Shown here: one piece after another, positions 1-9,503 of the stretch
Numbering within the stretch: the first letter of the stretch is position 1
Layout: each line of letters begins with the position of its first letter
Source: Chitinophaga varians
Lineage (GTDB): Bacteria; Bacteroidota; Bacteroidia; Chitinophagales; Chitinophagaceae
Direction of reading: 5' to 3'
Length of the DNA: 64,000 bases
Assembly: GCF_014529945.1 (NCBI RefSeq)
Contig: NZ_JACVFB010000004.1
Location: 728,756-792,755, forward strand
Notes under the pieces: model-generated
Told to the model about the DNA's origin: nothing
The model's database searches: none
The model's input: only the letters and a program-made list of their open reading frames with translations
Position numbers and translations under genes: made by a program

Positions 1-1
1 C

Positions 2-841
2 ACCGGTCTTCTGGGTAAAGTGTATGTATACCGGAAAGACTGGGCCAACGCGAAAATTTATCTGGAGAAAGCCCTCCGCGATTTTGGCTACCAGCTGGAG
101 CCCAGCTTCGCCACGTTGTGGAGCCTGGCCTCAGAAGATAATAAAGAGATCATCCTCGCCATCAAATATACCGATGGCTCCAATGGCCACTCGTTGGGTA
201 TCGACTTTGCCCCGATCGGTGGTATCGCTGGTGTGGTGGGGTCCGGCAACCAGTATGCTTTCCCTTCCTGGAGCCTGAACAAAAAATATGTCGCCGGCGA
301 TAGCCGCAAAGCATCCACTATTTCGGACTATGTAGTGAAAGCCACTTCCCCGAATGATCCGCCGGCATGGGGCCCCTACGTGAAAAAATACGCCACAAAA
401 TTCACCGGGGCCACCTCCGGTCAGGACCTGCCTGTGCTGCGACTGGCGGATGTGGTCCTGCTGTATGCTGAAACGCTGTACAACAGCGGTGATAAAGCCA
501 GCGCCCTGATACAGCTCAATGCAATAAGGGAAAGGGCTTTCGGTGATGCCTCCCACGATTATACCGCTGCGGATATCGCCAGCCCCGACAGCTTCCTCGA
601 TATCCTGTTGCTCGAAAGACAACTGGAACTGGCCTACGAAAACGAACGCTGGCCCGATCTGGTGCGTACCGGCCGCTTTATGACGGTGATGACCAGCGAA
701 GAAAGGGATTATAACCCCGCTACCAGCACCACCACTAAAGTAACGTTGTCGCCCAAAGCCACCATGGCGGTATTTCCGGTGCCACAGCGCCAGATCGATC
801 AGTATGCCCCTGGTGTGCTGAAACAGAACGACGGATATTAA
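2..841 (+). CDS. SusD/RagB family nutrient-binding outer-membrane lipoprotein, C-terminal part
   Basis: The reading frame is open to the left edge, so only the last 280 codons are present and the lipoprotein leader and the partner SusC gene lie outside. The visible part has the SusD TPR-type segment (LLGKVYVYRKDWANAKIYLE near the left edge) and the family's C-terminal region, with VLRLADVVLLYAETLY, a RAFGD element, LLERQLELAYENERW and the ending VFPVPQRQIDQYAPGVLKQN. SusD proteins sit on the cell surface and pass glycans to a TonB-dependent SusC channel. The next gene starts 37 bases downstream, so this is probably the start of a polysaccharide utilisation operon. Confidence 0.93.
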   Translation, partial: TGLLGKVYVYRKDWANAKIYLEKALRDFGYQLEPSFATLWSLASEDNKEIILAIKYTDGSNGHSLGIDFAPIGGIAGVVGSGNQYAFPSWSLNKKYVAGDSRKASTISDYVVKATSPNDPPAWGPYVKKYATKFTGATSGQDLPVLRLADVVLLYAETLYNSGDKASALIQLNAIRERAFGDASHDYTAADIASPDSFLDILLLERQLELAYENERWPDLVRTGRFMTVMTSEERDYNPATSTTTKVTLSPKATMAVFPVPQRQIDQYAPGVLKQNDGY

Positions 842-878
842 TTTCATCAATAACCAATCATACGCTTAATTGTACGGG

Positions 879-2129
879 ATGTTATACCGAAAAGGAATCG
901 TTAGACGGATAATACTGATCAGCATGGTGATAAGCTGTGGTATAATGTCCCGTGCGCAGCAGGTGACCAATGTGCGCGCTCATGGTGCCCTGGCGGATGG
1001 TAAAACAGACGACAGCAGAGCTTTTCAGAGAGCAATTGTACAGGCCCAAAAGAACGGTACACGCAAAATATTCGTTCCGAAAGGGCACTATCTGATCGCA
1101 CGGCCTATTAAGTTACCTTCTTATTTTACGCTGGAAGCCAGCCCGGATGCTTATATCGAATTGAAACCCTCCTGCCATCAATACCTGTTGCAAAACGAAG
1201 ACCTGATTAACGGTAACGCACATATTAAAGTAACAGGCGGCAAATGGAACGGTAACGGCTGGACACAGACACGCACCATTCGCAGTACGGTAGACAGTTC
1301 CGACTTCTGTTTCGGTATGCTCTTCTATAAAGTGCGGCAGCTGGAAGTGGGGAATTTGCAGATCGACAGCACCCGTAGCTGGGGCATTGCCTACATGGAA
1401 TGTGATACCGTGCATATACACGATATCCGGTTTCAGCAAAACCCGTTTAAAGACGCGCAGCATACCAGCGCGCTTATGCAGAACGGCGACGGCGTCACCG
1501 GTGGCGGCAATCACGTGCTCATTGAAAATATCTCCGGCTTCACCAACGACGATCTGGTAGCCTTCGCTGCGGGCGGCGCTTCCTTCCAGGGAAAGATGTC
1601 GCCCTTCCCGGCCGTGGATTATCACCACGTGACGGTCCGCAATATCACCCCTGAAAATATGTACGATTCCATTCCTGCCCTGAAGGCAGTCGCTTTTTAC
1701 ACATTTGAAAACAGAAAAGTGAGTGACATCACGATCGATAAAGTACATGGCAACACCGCCATGGCATCGGTCCTGTTTTACAGCCTTTTCGGCAAAACCG
1801 GTTATTTTTCTCGTGTCACGATCAGAGACGTATCAGGCGCCAATGTATATGGCCGCGCTACGCAGCCGCAATTACCCACGGTATATGGCATCATCAGCGT
1901 TAAACAATCGGTGATAGACCGGCTGGATATCAGTGGCGTGAGCCGGGAAGAAAACCGTTATGCCAATCCTCAGTTTTTATTTGACGAAAATACTGTTATC
2001 GATTCTCTCATGATAAACCAGGTAGACATCCGGCATCGGCATATCCAGGGCAACCTGCTACTGCAGTCGGCCGGTGCGGTCATCAAAAACAGCCGTATCA
2101 ACGGGGTGTCCATCCAGAACAGGGAATAG
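879..2129 (+). CDS. Secreted right-handed beta-helix protein, pectate lyase superfamily / GH28-like
   Basis: The ATG at 879 is preferred over a TTG at 870 because it begins a plausible leader (MLYRKGIVRRIILISMVISC, cut near SRAQQ). The mature N-terminus carries the pectate-lyase-3 type motif VRAHGALADGKTDDSRAFQRAI followed by FVPKGHYLIARPIKL, the usual opening of parallel beta-helix glycan lyases and exo-polygalacturonase-like hydrolases. The repeating beta-helix turns run to about residue 400. The exact substrate cannot be read from the sequence. It lies between susD and a sugar-acid pathway, so it probably cuts or binds the glycan imported by this locus. Confidence 0.78.
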   Translation: MLYRKGIVRRIILISMVISCGIMSRAQQVTNVRAHGALADGKTDDSRAFQRAIVQAQKNGTRKIFVPKGHYLIARPIKLPSYFTLEASPDAYIELKPSCHQYLLQNEDLINGNAHIKVTGGKWNGNGWTQTRTIRSTVDSSDFCFGMLFYKVRQLEVGNLQIDSTRSWGIAYMECDTVHIHDIRFQQNPFKDAQHTSALMQNGDGVTGGGNHVLIENISGFTNDDLVAFAAGGASFQGKMSPFPAVDYHHVTVRNITPENMYDSIPALKAVAFYTFENRKVSDITIDKVHGNTAMASVLFYSLFGKTGYFSRVTIRDVSGANVYGRATQPQLPTVYGIISVKQSVIDRLDISGVSREENRYANPQFLFDENTVIDSLMINQVDIRHRHIQGNLLLQSAGAVIKNSRINGVSIQNRE

Positions 2130-2166
2130 GTGAGATTTTACATAAAATTTTAACAGCATCGCTATT

Positions 2167-3489
2167 ATGAACGCATGGCCCAAATCATCCTCGCTTTTAA
2201 AGAGCAATGAACAATGGATACCCGGTGGGGTGGTATCGCTGAACCGTAAGTCAGACCCCAATATTTGTTTTGTCAGCGGACAAGGCAGCCGGGTCACAGA
2301 CCTCGAAGGAAATGAATACATCGATTACCAGGCTGGCTTTGCCGCCTCGTTTCTGGGACACAACGATCCGGACGTCAACAAGGCAGTACGCGCCGCGCTG
2401 GACAACGCCACGCTGCTCATGGGCGCCGGTCCCACCAACCTCGAGGGCGAATTCGCGCAGCTTTTCTGCGACAGCGTGCCCTCGGCAGAAAGCATCGAAA
2501 TCACGACCACCGGTTCTGAAGCAACGTATCACGCTATTCGTATAGCCCGTGCCGTTACCGGTAAAAATCATATCATCGTCATGCAGGGCGGATACAATGG
2601 GTGGCACAACGATGTGGCCTGCAATGTGATCAGCAGCCTCGCGGATGTGGGCGAGCGCGTAAGCCCGGGCGAATATCCGTTCGATTCCCTCTCTGCCGGT
2701 ATTCCGGATGGCCATTCTGAACTGGTGCATGTGATCAACTATAACGATATCGCTTCTGTGGAGTATATCCTGCACCGTTATCCCGTAGCGGGCATATTGC
2801 TGGAGCCTGTCTTACAGAACATCGGGGTGGTGAAGCCACAGCCGGGTTACCTGGAGGCATTACGCCGACTGGCCGATGAACACGGATTCCTGTTGATATT
2901 TGATGAAGTGAAAACAGGGTTCCGTCATGCGTTGGGTGGTTATCAGCAACTCTGCGGCGTTACGCCCGACCTGAGCACTTTCGGTAAAGCGGTGGCCAAT
3001 GGCTATCCGGTGGGGGTGATCGCCGGAAAGAAAAAATATATGGATTATTTTATTCATCCTGAGAAAAGCAAAAAAGTACTGATAGCCGGCACTTTCAATG
3101 CGCATCCGCTGACAACGGCAGCAGCCATTGCTACGGTACGGAAGCTGGCTTCCACGGAGTTTAAAGTGTATGATCATGTGAATGCATTAGGACAGCTGCT
3201 GGAAAGCGGCTTAGAGGATATTTTCAGCACTTCCGGCCGGCCTTTTCATATTGCCCGTCAGGGGTCCGCTTTTTGTGTGTATTTTATGGACCATCAGCCG
3301 GTGGACTATCATGACATATTGAAACACCACGATTTTGCGTTTGATAAAACATACCGTCTGAAACTGATAGAAAAAGGAATCTTTAACTTCCCGTTACCGA
3401 TCAAACAGGGCAGTATCTCTTACGCACATACGACCAAAGACATTGAAGAAACATTAGAGAAAACCAAATCAATATTGTCAGCGCTATGA
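2167..3489 (+). CDS. Class III PLP aminotransferase, glutamate-1-semialdehyde aminomutase-like
   Basis: Full-length (440 aa) fold-type I, class III aminotransferase. It shows the N-terminal IPGGVVSLNRKSDP region of glutamate-1-semialdehyde mutases, the PLP-phosphate segment TTTGSEATYHAIRIAR, the LLIFDEVKTGFR aspartate motif and the Schiff-base lysine in STFGKAVANGYP (about residue 274). True HemL belongs to tetrapyrrole synthesis. Here the gene is tightly packed with a sugar-acid dehydratase (4-base ATGA overlap with the next gene) and an SDR, so a catabolic amination or deamination of a sugar-derived keto compound is more likely. This is an inference from context. The substrate is unknown. 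Confidence 0.85.
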   Translation: MNAWPKSSSLLKSNEQWIPGGVVSLNRKSDPNICFVSGQGSRVTDLEGNEYIDYQAGFAASFLGHNDPDVNKAVRAALDNATLLMGAGPTNLEGEFAQLFCDSVPSAESIEITTTGSEATYHAIRIARAVTGKNHIIVMQGGYNGWHNDVACNVISSLADVGERVSPGEYPFDSLSAGIPDGHSELVHVINYNDIASVEYILHRYPVAGILLEPVLQNIGVVKPQPGYLEALRRLADEHGFLLIFDEVKTGFRHALGGYQQLCGVTPDLSTFGKAVANGYPVGVIAGKKKYMDYFIHPEKSKKVLIAGTFNAHPLTTAAAIATVRKLASTEFKVYDHVNALGQLLESGLEDIFSTSGRPFHIARQGSAFCVYFMDHQPVDYHDILKHHDFAFDKTYRLKLIEKGIFNFPLPIKQGSISYAHTTKDIEETLEKTKSILSAL

Positions 3490-4664
3490 AGATAACGGCA
3501 ATAGAAACACAGGTTTGTCACGCGCGGATGCGTAACTGGATCTTTATCAAAATCGTGACAGACCAGCCCGGCCTGTGGGGTTGGGGCGAAGCCACGCTGG
3601 AATGGCATACCAGAGCAGTAGTAGGCGCCGTGGAAGATATCAGTCAGCTGTTGATCGGTGAAGACCCGCGGCGTATTGAATACCTGTGGCAGATGATGTA
3701 CCGCCAGCACTTTTGGCATGGCAACGGTATCGTTCGCGGCACCGCTATCAGCGGCATCGACATCGCGCTCTGGGATATCCTCGGGAAAATACATGGGGTG
3801 CCCTGTCATGAACTGTGGGGTGGCCGCGTAAGAGATTATATCCGCCTGTATTGTCATCTGGGCGGTGGTAAGATGGAAGACTTTTATGAAACACGCCCGG
3901 ATGATGCGGCCCGTTTCGGTGAGCTGGCGTCCCGCGCGGTGGACGATGGTTTTACCGCCTTTAAATCGATGGCAGTGCCGGAAACGATGCCACTGGAAGG
4001 ATTGAAACCTGTCCGTTATGCAGAGGCCTGCGTGCGCGCCATGCGGGAGGCGGTGGGAGAAGATGTGGATATCATGGTGGACTGCCACGCCCGTCCCAGC
4101 CCGCTGATGGGGCTTCAATTCGCGAAGGCGCTGGAGCCGTATGGTTTGTATTTCTTTGAAGAGCCTTGCTGGCCCGAAACGATGGAAGACATTGCCCGTA
4201 TACAGCGTGCCGTGAAAACGCCGATTGCCAGCGGTGAAAGGCTGGTAGGCGTCCACGCTTTCCGGGATATGTTGGAGAAACGCGCCGTAAGCGTGATTCA
4301 GCCAGACATTACCCATTGCGGCGGATTAAGTGAGGTGCGGAGAATAGCTGCGCTGGCGGAAGCCTATCGCGTGGCGGTAGCGCCGCACAACCCGCAGGGG
4401 CCGGTGAGCACCGCCGCTTCTATTGAGCTGGGCTTTGCTACGCCTTCCTATGCCATCTGTGAAAGTGTCCACAACGACGTGCCGTGGCGCGAAGAAGTGG
4501 TGAGCGAAGGATTTACCGTAGAGAAAAAAGGACGGATCGTAAAACCGAACCACCGTCCGGGTTTGGGGATAGAGATCAATGAAGAAGCAGTGAAAAAACA
4601 TCCTTTCCAACAGGAGGTGTTACAGCGGACGTTTTATAAAGATGGTAGTGTAGGTGACTGGTAA
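3486..4664 (+). CDS. Enolase-superfamily sugar-acid dehydratase, galactonate-dehydratase-like
   Basis: Mandelate racemase / muconate lactonizing enzyme family protein of 392 aa, closest in look to D-galactonate dehydratases. The N-terminal capping domain has the TRAVVGAVEDISQLLIGEDP and FWHGNG features of the family. The barrel carries the metal ligands in IMVDCHARPSP, FFEEPCWPE and IASGERLVG, followed by QPDITHCGG and APHNPQGPVS, the last carrying the catalytic histidine of this subgroup. It would remove water from an aldonic or uronic acid to give a 2-keto-3-deoxy acid. The start overlaps the stop of the aminotransferase by 4 bases, which points to translational coupling. Confidence 0.88.
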   Translation: MKITAIETQVCHARMRNWIFIKIVTDQPGLWGWGEATLEWHTRAVVGAVEDISQLLIGEDPRRIEYLWQMMYRQHFWHGNGIVRGTAISGIDIALWDILGKIHGVPCHELWGGRVRDYIRLYCHLGGGKMEDFYETRPDDAARFGELASRAVDDGFTAFKSMAVPETMPLEGLKPVRYAEACVRAMREAVGEDVDIMVDCHARPSPLMGLQFAKALEPYGLYFFEEPCWPETMEDIARIQRAVKTPIASGERLVGVHAFRDMLEKRAVSVIQPDITHCGGLSEVRRIAALAEAYRVAVAPHNPQGPVSTAASIELGFATPSYAICESVHNDVPWREEVVSEGFTVEKKGRIVKPNHRPGLGIEINEEAVKKHPFQQEVLQRTFYKDGSVGDW

Positions 4665-4674
4665 AACAGCAGTT

Positions 4675-5439
4675 ATGGAAAAACAATTGGAAAAGAAAAC
4701 AGTCCTGATCAGTGGCGCGCTGGGCGACATTGGCAGGGCTGTGGCCCTGGCGTTTGCCGCACAGGGCGCCGGCGTGGCGCTGGGGGATATACAACCCGAA
4801 GCGGCAGCACAGGCATTACTGGACGAACTGGCGTCGATGGGCGTCCCTTGTCACTATGCACAGGTGGACGTGTCCGATGCCGTGGCGGTAGACCGCTGGC
4901 TACAGGCCGCGGAGGCAGCATTGGGACTGGTGAGTATGGTAGTCGCCAATGCTGCTACTGTCACGATATCGGGCCTTTATCAGATCACGGCGGAGCAGTG
5001 GAGCAAAGAGCTGCGGGTGAACCTCGACGGTGCTTTTCATGTGGCCCGTGCAGTAACAGCCCGTATGCTGCAACAGCGTGTAACCGGCAGCGTAGTATTC
5101 GTGGGCAGCTGGGCGGCCGAAGTGGCCCATAGCCATATCCCCGCGTATTCCGTATCCAAAGCAGGTCTGCGCATGTTGTCCAAATGCATGGCGCTGGAAC
5201 TGGCACCACATGGTATTATGGTCAACGAGATCGCGCCGGGCTACGTGGATGCAGGCCTTAGCCGCGTGGTATGGGAGCAGGCGCCAGAACAGAAAGAAAA
5301 CGCGCGCCTGAAAACACCCGTGCGGCAGTTGATCACGCCGCAGCAGGTAGCACGTGAAGTGGTGCGTCTCTGCGATCCGGAAAACAGGCATATCACCGGT
5401 AGCGTGCTGCTGATGGATGGTGGCCTGTCTCTATTGTAA
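4675..5439 (+). CDS. Short-chain dehydrogenase/reductase
   Basis: Classical SDR of 254 aa starting at the ATG at 4675. An in-frame GTG at 4654 would overlap the previous gene and adds nothing conserved. The nucleotide-binding glycine motif is SGALGDIGRA, followed by the VVANAA (NAG-like) strand, a serine in VVFVGSWAA and the YSVSK catalytic pair. The C-terminal HITGSVLLMDGG is typical of the family. It probably oxidises or reduces a hydroxyl of the sugar intermediate made by its operon partners. The substrate is not predictable from sequence alone. Confidence 0.88.
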   Translation: MEKQLEKKTVLISGALGDIGRAVALAFAAQGAGVALGDIQPEAAAQALLDELASMGVPCHYAQVDVSDAVAVDRWLQAAEAALGLVSMVVANAATVTISGLYQITAEQWSKELRVNLDGAFHVARAVTARMLQQRVTGSVVFVGSWAAEVAHSHIPAYSVSKAGLRMLSKCMALELAPHGIMVNEIAPGYVDAGLSRVVWEQAPEQKENARLKTPVRQLITPQQVAREVVRLCDPENRHITGSVLLMDGGLSLL

Positions 5440-5451
5440 CAAACCAACAAC

Positions 5452-6810
5452 ATGACGAACTATCACGGAACCATAGGCATCGCCAGAGCTGATATCACGC
5501 CGCCGGTGGGCATCTTCGCCCGCAACTGGGGAGCGGCCACACATGATGTGGCTGCCGGGGTGCATATGCCGCTGACCCTTACCTGTATTACTTTTCAGAC
5601 AGATGAAAAGACACCGCCGCTGGTGCTCATCTCCGCTGACCTCGGGTGGTGGAAGAGCGCTGCGGACGAAAGAAATTTACGGCATGGCATCCTGAAAGCG
5701 TTGTCACTGCCGGAAGAACGATTGATGTTCTGTTTGACCCATACCCACGCAGGCCCCAGCACCTTCAGCGAAGATGCTGGCAAGCCTGGTGGTCATCTGA
5801 TTATCCCTTTTCTGCAACAGCTGCAGGAAACGGCCGTCCGGGCAGCCCGTGAAGCCATGGCTGCTGCTCAACCGGCTACGCTTACCTGGCAGTACGGTAG
5901 TTGCAACCTGGCGGTGGACCGCGATTTTCCCGAACCGGGGGGCGACAGGCTGGTGGTAGGCTACAACCCGGCAGGCCTGGCAGATGATACATTGCTGGCC
6001 GGTCGTATCACTAACGCCGACGGCTATATTATCGGAACTATTGTAAACTATGCCTGCCATCCTACTACGCTGGCGTGGGACAACCAGCTGCTGTCGCCCG
6101 ATTACATCGGTGGCATGCGCAGCGTGGTAGAACCGGCTACCGGCGCACCCTGCCTGTTTTTGCAGGGCGCCTCCGGTGAACTGTCGCCCGCCGAGCAATA
6201 CAGCGGTGACACGTCGTTGGCCGACGGCTACGGCCGCCAATTGGGCTTTGCGGTATTGTCCACACTGGAAGGCATGTTACCGCCCAATACGGAACTGGCC
6301 TTCACCGGAGTGGTGGAATCCGGCGCTTCCCTGGCTATCTGGAAGAAATCACCTGCGCCTCCGGATACCACTTTGATGGCGGAGATGACCACCGTGGAGA
6401 TGAGGCTGAAGCCGATGCCTTCTCTGGCGGAAATAGAAGCCGCCTGGGCTACGTGTGAAGACCATGTGATCAAAGAACGGTTATGGCGGCAACGTGGTAT
6501 TCGTAAAACGGTGGGAGAGGGTACTATCGCTAACATGCCGTTATGGATATGGCGACTGGGCAATACGATACTGGCTGGCCAGCCGAACGAAGCATATTCC
6601 GACTTTCAGCTGGAATTACGCCGGGAGCTGGCGCCGGCAGCGGTGGCCGTGATGAACATCGTAAACGGCTACGCCGGTTATCTGCCGCCGGTAGCATCGT
6701 TTAACCATCAAAGTTATGCGGTATGGCAAACGCCTTTTGAGAAAGGCTCACTGGAGCAACTGATACGCTCCGCCACCACTATTTCACAACGAATGATCCG
6801 AACCGCATGA
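5452..6810 (+). CDS. Neutral/alkaline ceramidase-like hydrolase (N-terminal catalytic domain only)
   Basis: The 452-aa protein has the neutral ceramidase N-terminal fold signatures: GIARADITPPVGI at the start, the metal-site segment CLTHTHAGPS, the second histidine segment NYACHPTTLAWDN and FLQGASGELSP where ceramidases have their catalytic serine loop. No signal peptide is visible, and the family's C-terminal immunoglobulin-like domain appears to be missing. Short cytoplasmic proteins of this type are common in Bacteroidota and Planctomycetes sugar operons, where they may be amidases or lactonases rather than ceramidases. The last four bases overlap the symporter start, so the genes are co-translated. 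Confidence 0.78.
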   Translation: MTNYHGTIGIARADITPPVGIFARNWGAATHDVAAGVHMPLTLTCITFQTDEKTPPLVLISADLGWWKSAADERNLRHGILKALSLPEERLMFCLTHTHAGPSTFSEDAGKPGGHLIIPFLQQLQETAVRAAREAMAAAQPATLTWQYGSCNLAVDRDFPEPGGDRLVVGYNPAGLADDTLLAGRITNADGYIIGTIVNYACHPTTLAWDNQLLSPDYIGGMRSVVEPATGAPCLFLQGASGELSPAEQYSGDTSLADGYGRQLGFAVLSTLEGMLPPNTELAFTGVVESGASLAIWKKSPAPPDTTLMAEMTTVEMRLKPMPSLAEIEAAWATCEDHVIKERLWRQRGIRKTVGEGTIANMPLWIWRLGNTILAGQPNEAYSDFQLELRRELAPAAVAVMNIVNGYAGYLPPVASFNHQSYAVWQTPFEKGSLEQLIRSATTISQRMIRTA

Positions 6811-8378
6811 ACCTCAACCTGACTTTACTTGATGCTGTTATCTTCGGCGCTTATATCCTCGGCGTTATTGGCCTGGGTATCTATGCTTCCCGGAAGGCAC
6901 AGCAGACTAAACGTGATTATTTTCTCGCAGGGGATAAACTGCCCTGGTGGATGATCGGCGGCAGTATCATCGCCGCCAATATCAGCAGCCACCATCTGGT
7001 AGGCGCTATGGGCATGGCTTACAGCCGGGGCTTTGTGGCCATCGCCATGGAATGGGGCGCTATCCTCATGGGATTTAACGCGCTGCTATGGATATTCCTG
7101 CCCTTTTATATCCGCAACGGTTTTTATACCGTGCCGGAATTTCTGGAAAAACGTTTCGGCACAGCGGCAAGGGCCACCTATGCAGGCCTGATCCTGTTGA
7201 CTTACGTACTTGTGGAAATCAGCGCAGTATTGTATCTCGGCGCATTGTCCTTACACTCGCTGTTGGGCATCTCTGTGATGACCTGCGTGGTGATACTGGC
7301 GGTCATCACCGGCATATATACCATCGCAGGCGGATTACGCGCGGTGATATATACTGAAATGTTGCAGTTGATCGTGTTGGTGATGGGCGGTATTGCACTT
7401 ACCATTGCTACGGTAAACGCTGCCGGCGGCGTGAGTGCTGTCACTGATACGATGAAGGACTGGGACCTGATCCTGCCGGCAAACGACCCGGATTTTCCGT
7501 GGACCATGTATCTCGGCGGTGTGCTTTGTATCAGCGTATTTTATTGTGCTACGAATCAGTTTATTGTGCAACGGGTACTGGCAGCGAAAAACGAATGGCA
7601 TGCCCGGATGGGCGTGGTGTTTGGCGACTACCTGAAGTTCCTGGTGCCGTTGATTATCACCGTGCCGGCGCTGGTGGCGCCGAAGCTTTTTCCTGACCTG
7701 GAAAAACCGGACCTGCTGTTTCCCACGCTGGTGGAGAAGTTGCTGCCTACCGGTCTCGTTGGACTGGTCATGGCAGGCCTCATCGCAGCGGTGATGTCAC
7801 ATCTTTCCGGTGCTATCAATTCCTGCACTACCATCCTGACGGTAGATATCTATCTGCCTTATTTCCGTAAGAAAGCCACAGAAGCAGAAGCGGTGCGTTT
7901 CGGCCGCTGGGCCGGTGCCGCCATCATCGTGATTGGGATTCTGTGCACCGGTTTGTTCCTGACACAATCCAAAAAACCGGTGTTCCTGTATCTGATGAAT
8001 GCCTATGGATTGTTTACACCCGGCATCGCAGCGATGTTCCTGCTGGGCATCCTGTGGAAACGCACTACACACGCCGGCGCGCTGGCGGCAGGTATTCTCA
8101 CCATTCCGATGTCTGTTGCCATGGAGATGATTTTCCCGGCGATGCCTTTCTTTAACCGCACCGGTATTGTTTTCTGGACCTGTGTGGCATTGTGTGTAGT
8201 AGTCAGTCTGCTGACGAAACCGGTACCCGAAGCGCAACTACAAGGACTGATCTGGAACCGCGAAAGCCTGAAGCTGCCGGCCGATCTGTTACAACAGTCG
8301 CGGGGCATACGTAATCCTACCTTGTGGTGGGCGCTGATAACAGGCGTGGTGCTGTACTTCTATATCGTATATGCGTAA
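6807..8378 (+). CDS. Sodium/solute symporter (SSS family), probable sugar or sugar-acid uptake
   Basis: A 523-aa integral membrane protein with the N-terminal SSS pattern (YILGVIGLGIYASRKAQQTKRDYFLAGDKLPWW), the HLVGAMGMAYSRG segment, the GFYTVPEFLEKRFG loop and about 13-14 hydrophobic helices. It looks like the SGLT-like branch that Bacteroidota often place in catabolic operons. As the last gene of the plus-strand run it would import the breakdown product used by the aminotransferase, dehydratase and SDR. It converges with the LacI gene at 9 bases distance, leaving no room for a classical terminator. Confidence 0.9.
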   Translation: MNLNLTLLDAVIFGAYILGVIGLGIYASRKAQQTKRDYFLAGDKLPWWMIGGSIIAANISSHHLVGAMGMAYSRGFVAIAMEWGAILMGFNALLWIFLPFYIRNGFYTVPEFLEKRFGTAARATYAGLILLTYVLVEISAVLYLGALSLHSLLGISVMTCVVILAVITGIYTIAGGLRAVIYTEMLQLIVLVMGGIALTIATVNAAGGVSAVTDTMKDWDLILPANDPDFPWTMYLGGVLCISVFYCATNQFIVQRVLAAKNEWHARMGVVFGDYLKFLVPLIITVPALVAPKLFPDLEKPDLLFPTLVEKLLPTGLVGLVMAGLIAAVMSHLSGAINSCTTILTVDIYLPYFRKKATEAEAVRFGRWAGAAIIVIGILCTGLFLTQSKKPVFLYLMNAYGLFTPGIAAMFLLGILWKRTTHAGALAAGILTIPMSVAMEMIFPAMPFFNRTGIVFWTCVALCVVVSLLTKPVPEAQLQGLIWNRESLKLPADLLQQSRGIRNPTLWWALITGVVLYFYIVYA

Positions 8379-8387
8379 CAGTGATCG

Positions 8388-9458
8388 CTATGGCTGAATA
8401 TAGAAAGCATGATTCTCTTTGGTGATAATATCAATCGGCATAAAATGGGTTTTCTCTACCGGTACCTTCATCACGAGGTGCTGGTAGAGTGCCATAATAC
8501 CACGATAGCCCTGTTCCTGCGGCTGTTGGCAAATAAGAAAATCAATGTGGCCCTGATCGAGGCGTGACACGTTCTCCCGGGTGAAGTCATAGCCAATAAG
8601 CAGGATATCTTTATCCATGCCCTTTTTCTCGAGGTAGCGGGAAACGGCGGCCACCCTCGAATTGGTGACGAAAATGGCGCGTACGTCTGCATGTTGCTGC
8701 AGTGCTTTCGAGAGTTCTTTTTCAACAGAGGCCTGATCGGTTTGACGGACATCTTTTTTTACAATAGGACGTTTGGTGTCTTTGAAATAAGCGCGCAGTC
8801 CTTCTTCCTTGCGTAGCAGGTGATGATGGTCTTCTATCTCGTGGGAGATATTGAGCACCAGCACGCGGGCATTGCGCGGAGTACAGTAGTGGATGAGCTG
8901 TCCTGCCTGGTAGCCGCTGCGGAACAGGTCGGGACCGATGTAACAAAGGCTTTCCTGTTGCGGGATATCAGAGTTGATAAAAACGTACGGAATATTGAGT
9001 TCCTTACAGGAACGGATAAACGCTACAGATTCTTCGATAAAGGAAGGGGCCAGCAGGATACCATCCACCGGATTTTTGAGTACCTGTTTGGCGACTTTTC
9101 CAAAAGACTTCCGGTCGTTAAGATCGAAGAAATAAGGTTCTACTTTGACGCCGAACGGTTTTATTTCTTCTTCTGCTTTCTGGATGCCGGCTACCGGAAG
9201 TGTCCAGAAATCAGTTTCCTGAGAGGACACTTTCGGCAGTACGGTCGCCAGTCGCAGCACATGGCGCGATGCCAGCCGTCTGGCCAGTATATTGGGCTGA
9301 TAGTTCAGTTCCCGTATGATAGCTTCTATTTTACTTTTTGTTTTGGGGGAGACACCGGGCCTGTTATGGATAACCCTGTCCACGGTGGCGATGGCCACAT
9401 TGGCCCTTCGGGCGATCTCCTTGACACCGAGGGGCTGTTCGGCCGCTTTTTTCTTCAT
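8388..9458 (-). CDS. LacI-family transcriptional regulator
   Basis: The 356-aa protein has the LacI helix-turn-helix and hinge at its N-terminus (VKEIARRANVAIATVDRVIHNRPGVS, then RELNYQPNILARRLASR) and a periplasmic-binding-protein-like ligand domain (VDGILLAPSF, IGYDFTRENVSRLDQGHIDFLICQQPQEQGYRG). It is the last gene of the minus-strand run Nramp - sugar dehydrogenase - oxidoreductase - lacI, 45 bases after its neighbour, so it may be autoregulated from the operator-like palindrome at 13812. It probably senses the sugar handled by the neighbouring operons. Ligand unknown. Confidence 0.93.
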   Translation of the reverse strand: MKKKAAEQPLGVKEIARRANVAIATVDRVIHNRPGVSPKTKSKIEAIIRELNYQPNILARRLASRHVLRLATVLPKVSSQETDFWTLPVAGIQKAEEEIKPFGVKVEPYFFDLNDRKSFGKVAKQVLKNPVDGILLAPSFIEESVAFIRSCKELNIPYVFINSDIPQQESLCYIGPDLFRSGYQAGQLIHYCTPRNARVLVLNISHEIEDHHHLLRKEEGLRAYFKDTKRPIVKKDVRQTDQASVEKELSKALQQHADVRAIFVTNSRVAAVSRYLEKKGMDKDILLIGYDFTRENVSRLDQGHIDFLICQQPQEQGYRGIMALYQHLVMKVPVEKTHFMPIDIITKENHAFYIQP

Positions 9459-9503
9459 ATCGGTTGATGATTATAATTTCTCCAAATATACTACAATGCC
9501 GGA

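Noticed and set aside
131..850. 239-codon open frame on the minus strand
   Set aside because: Antisense to the SusD reading frame, which shows clear family motifs.
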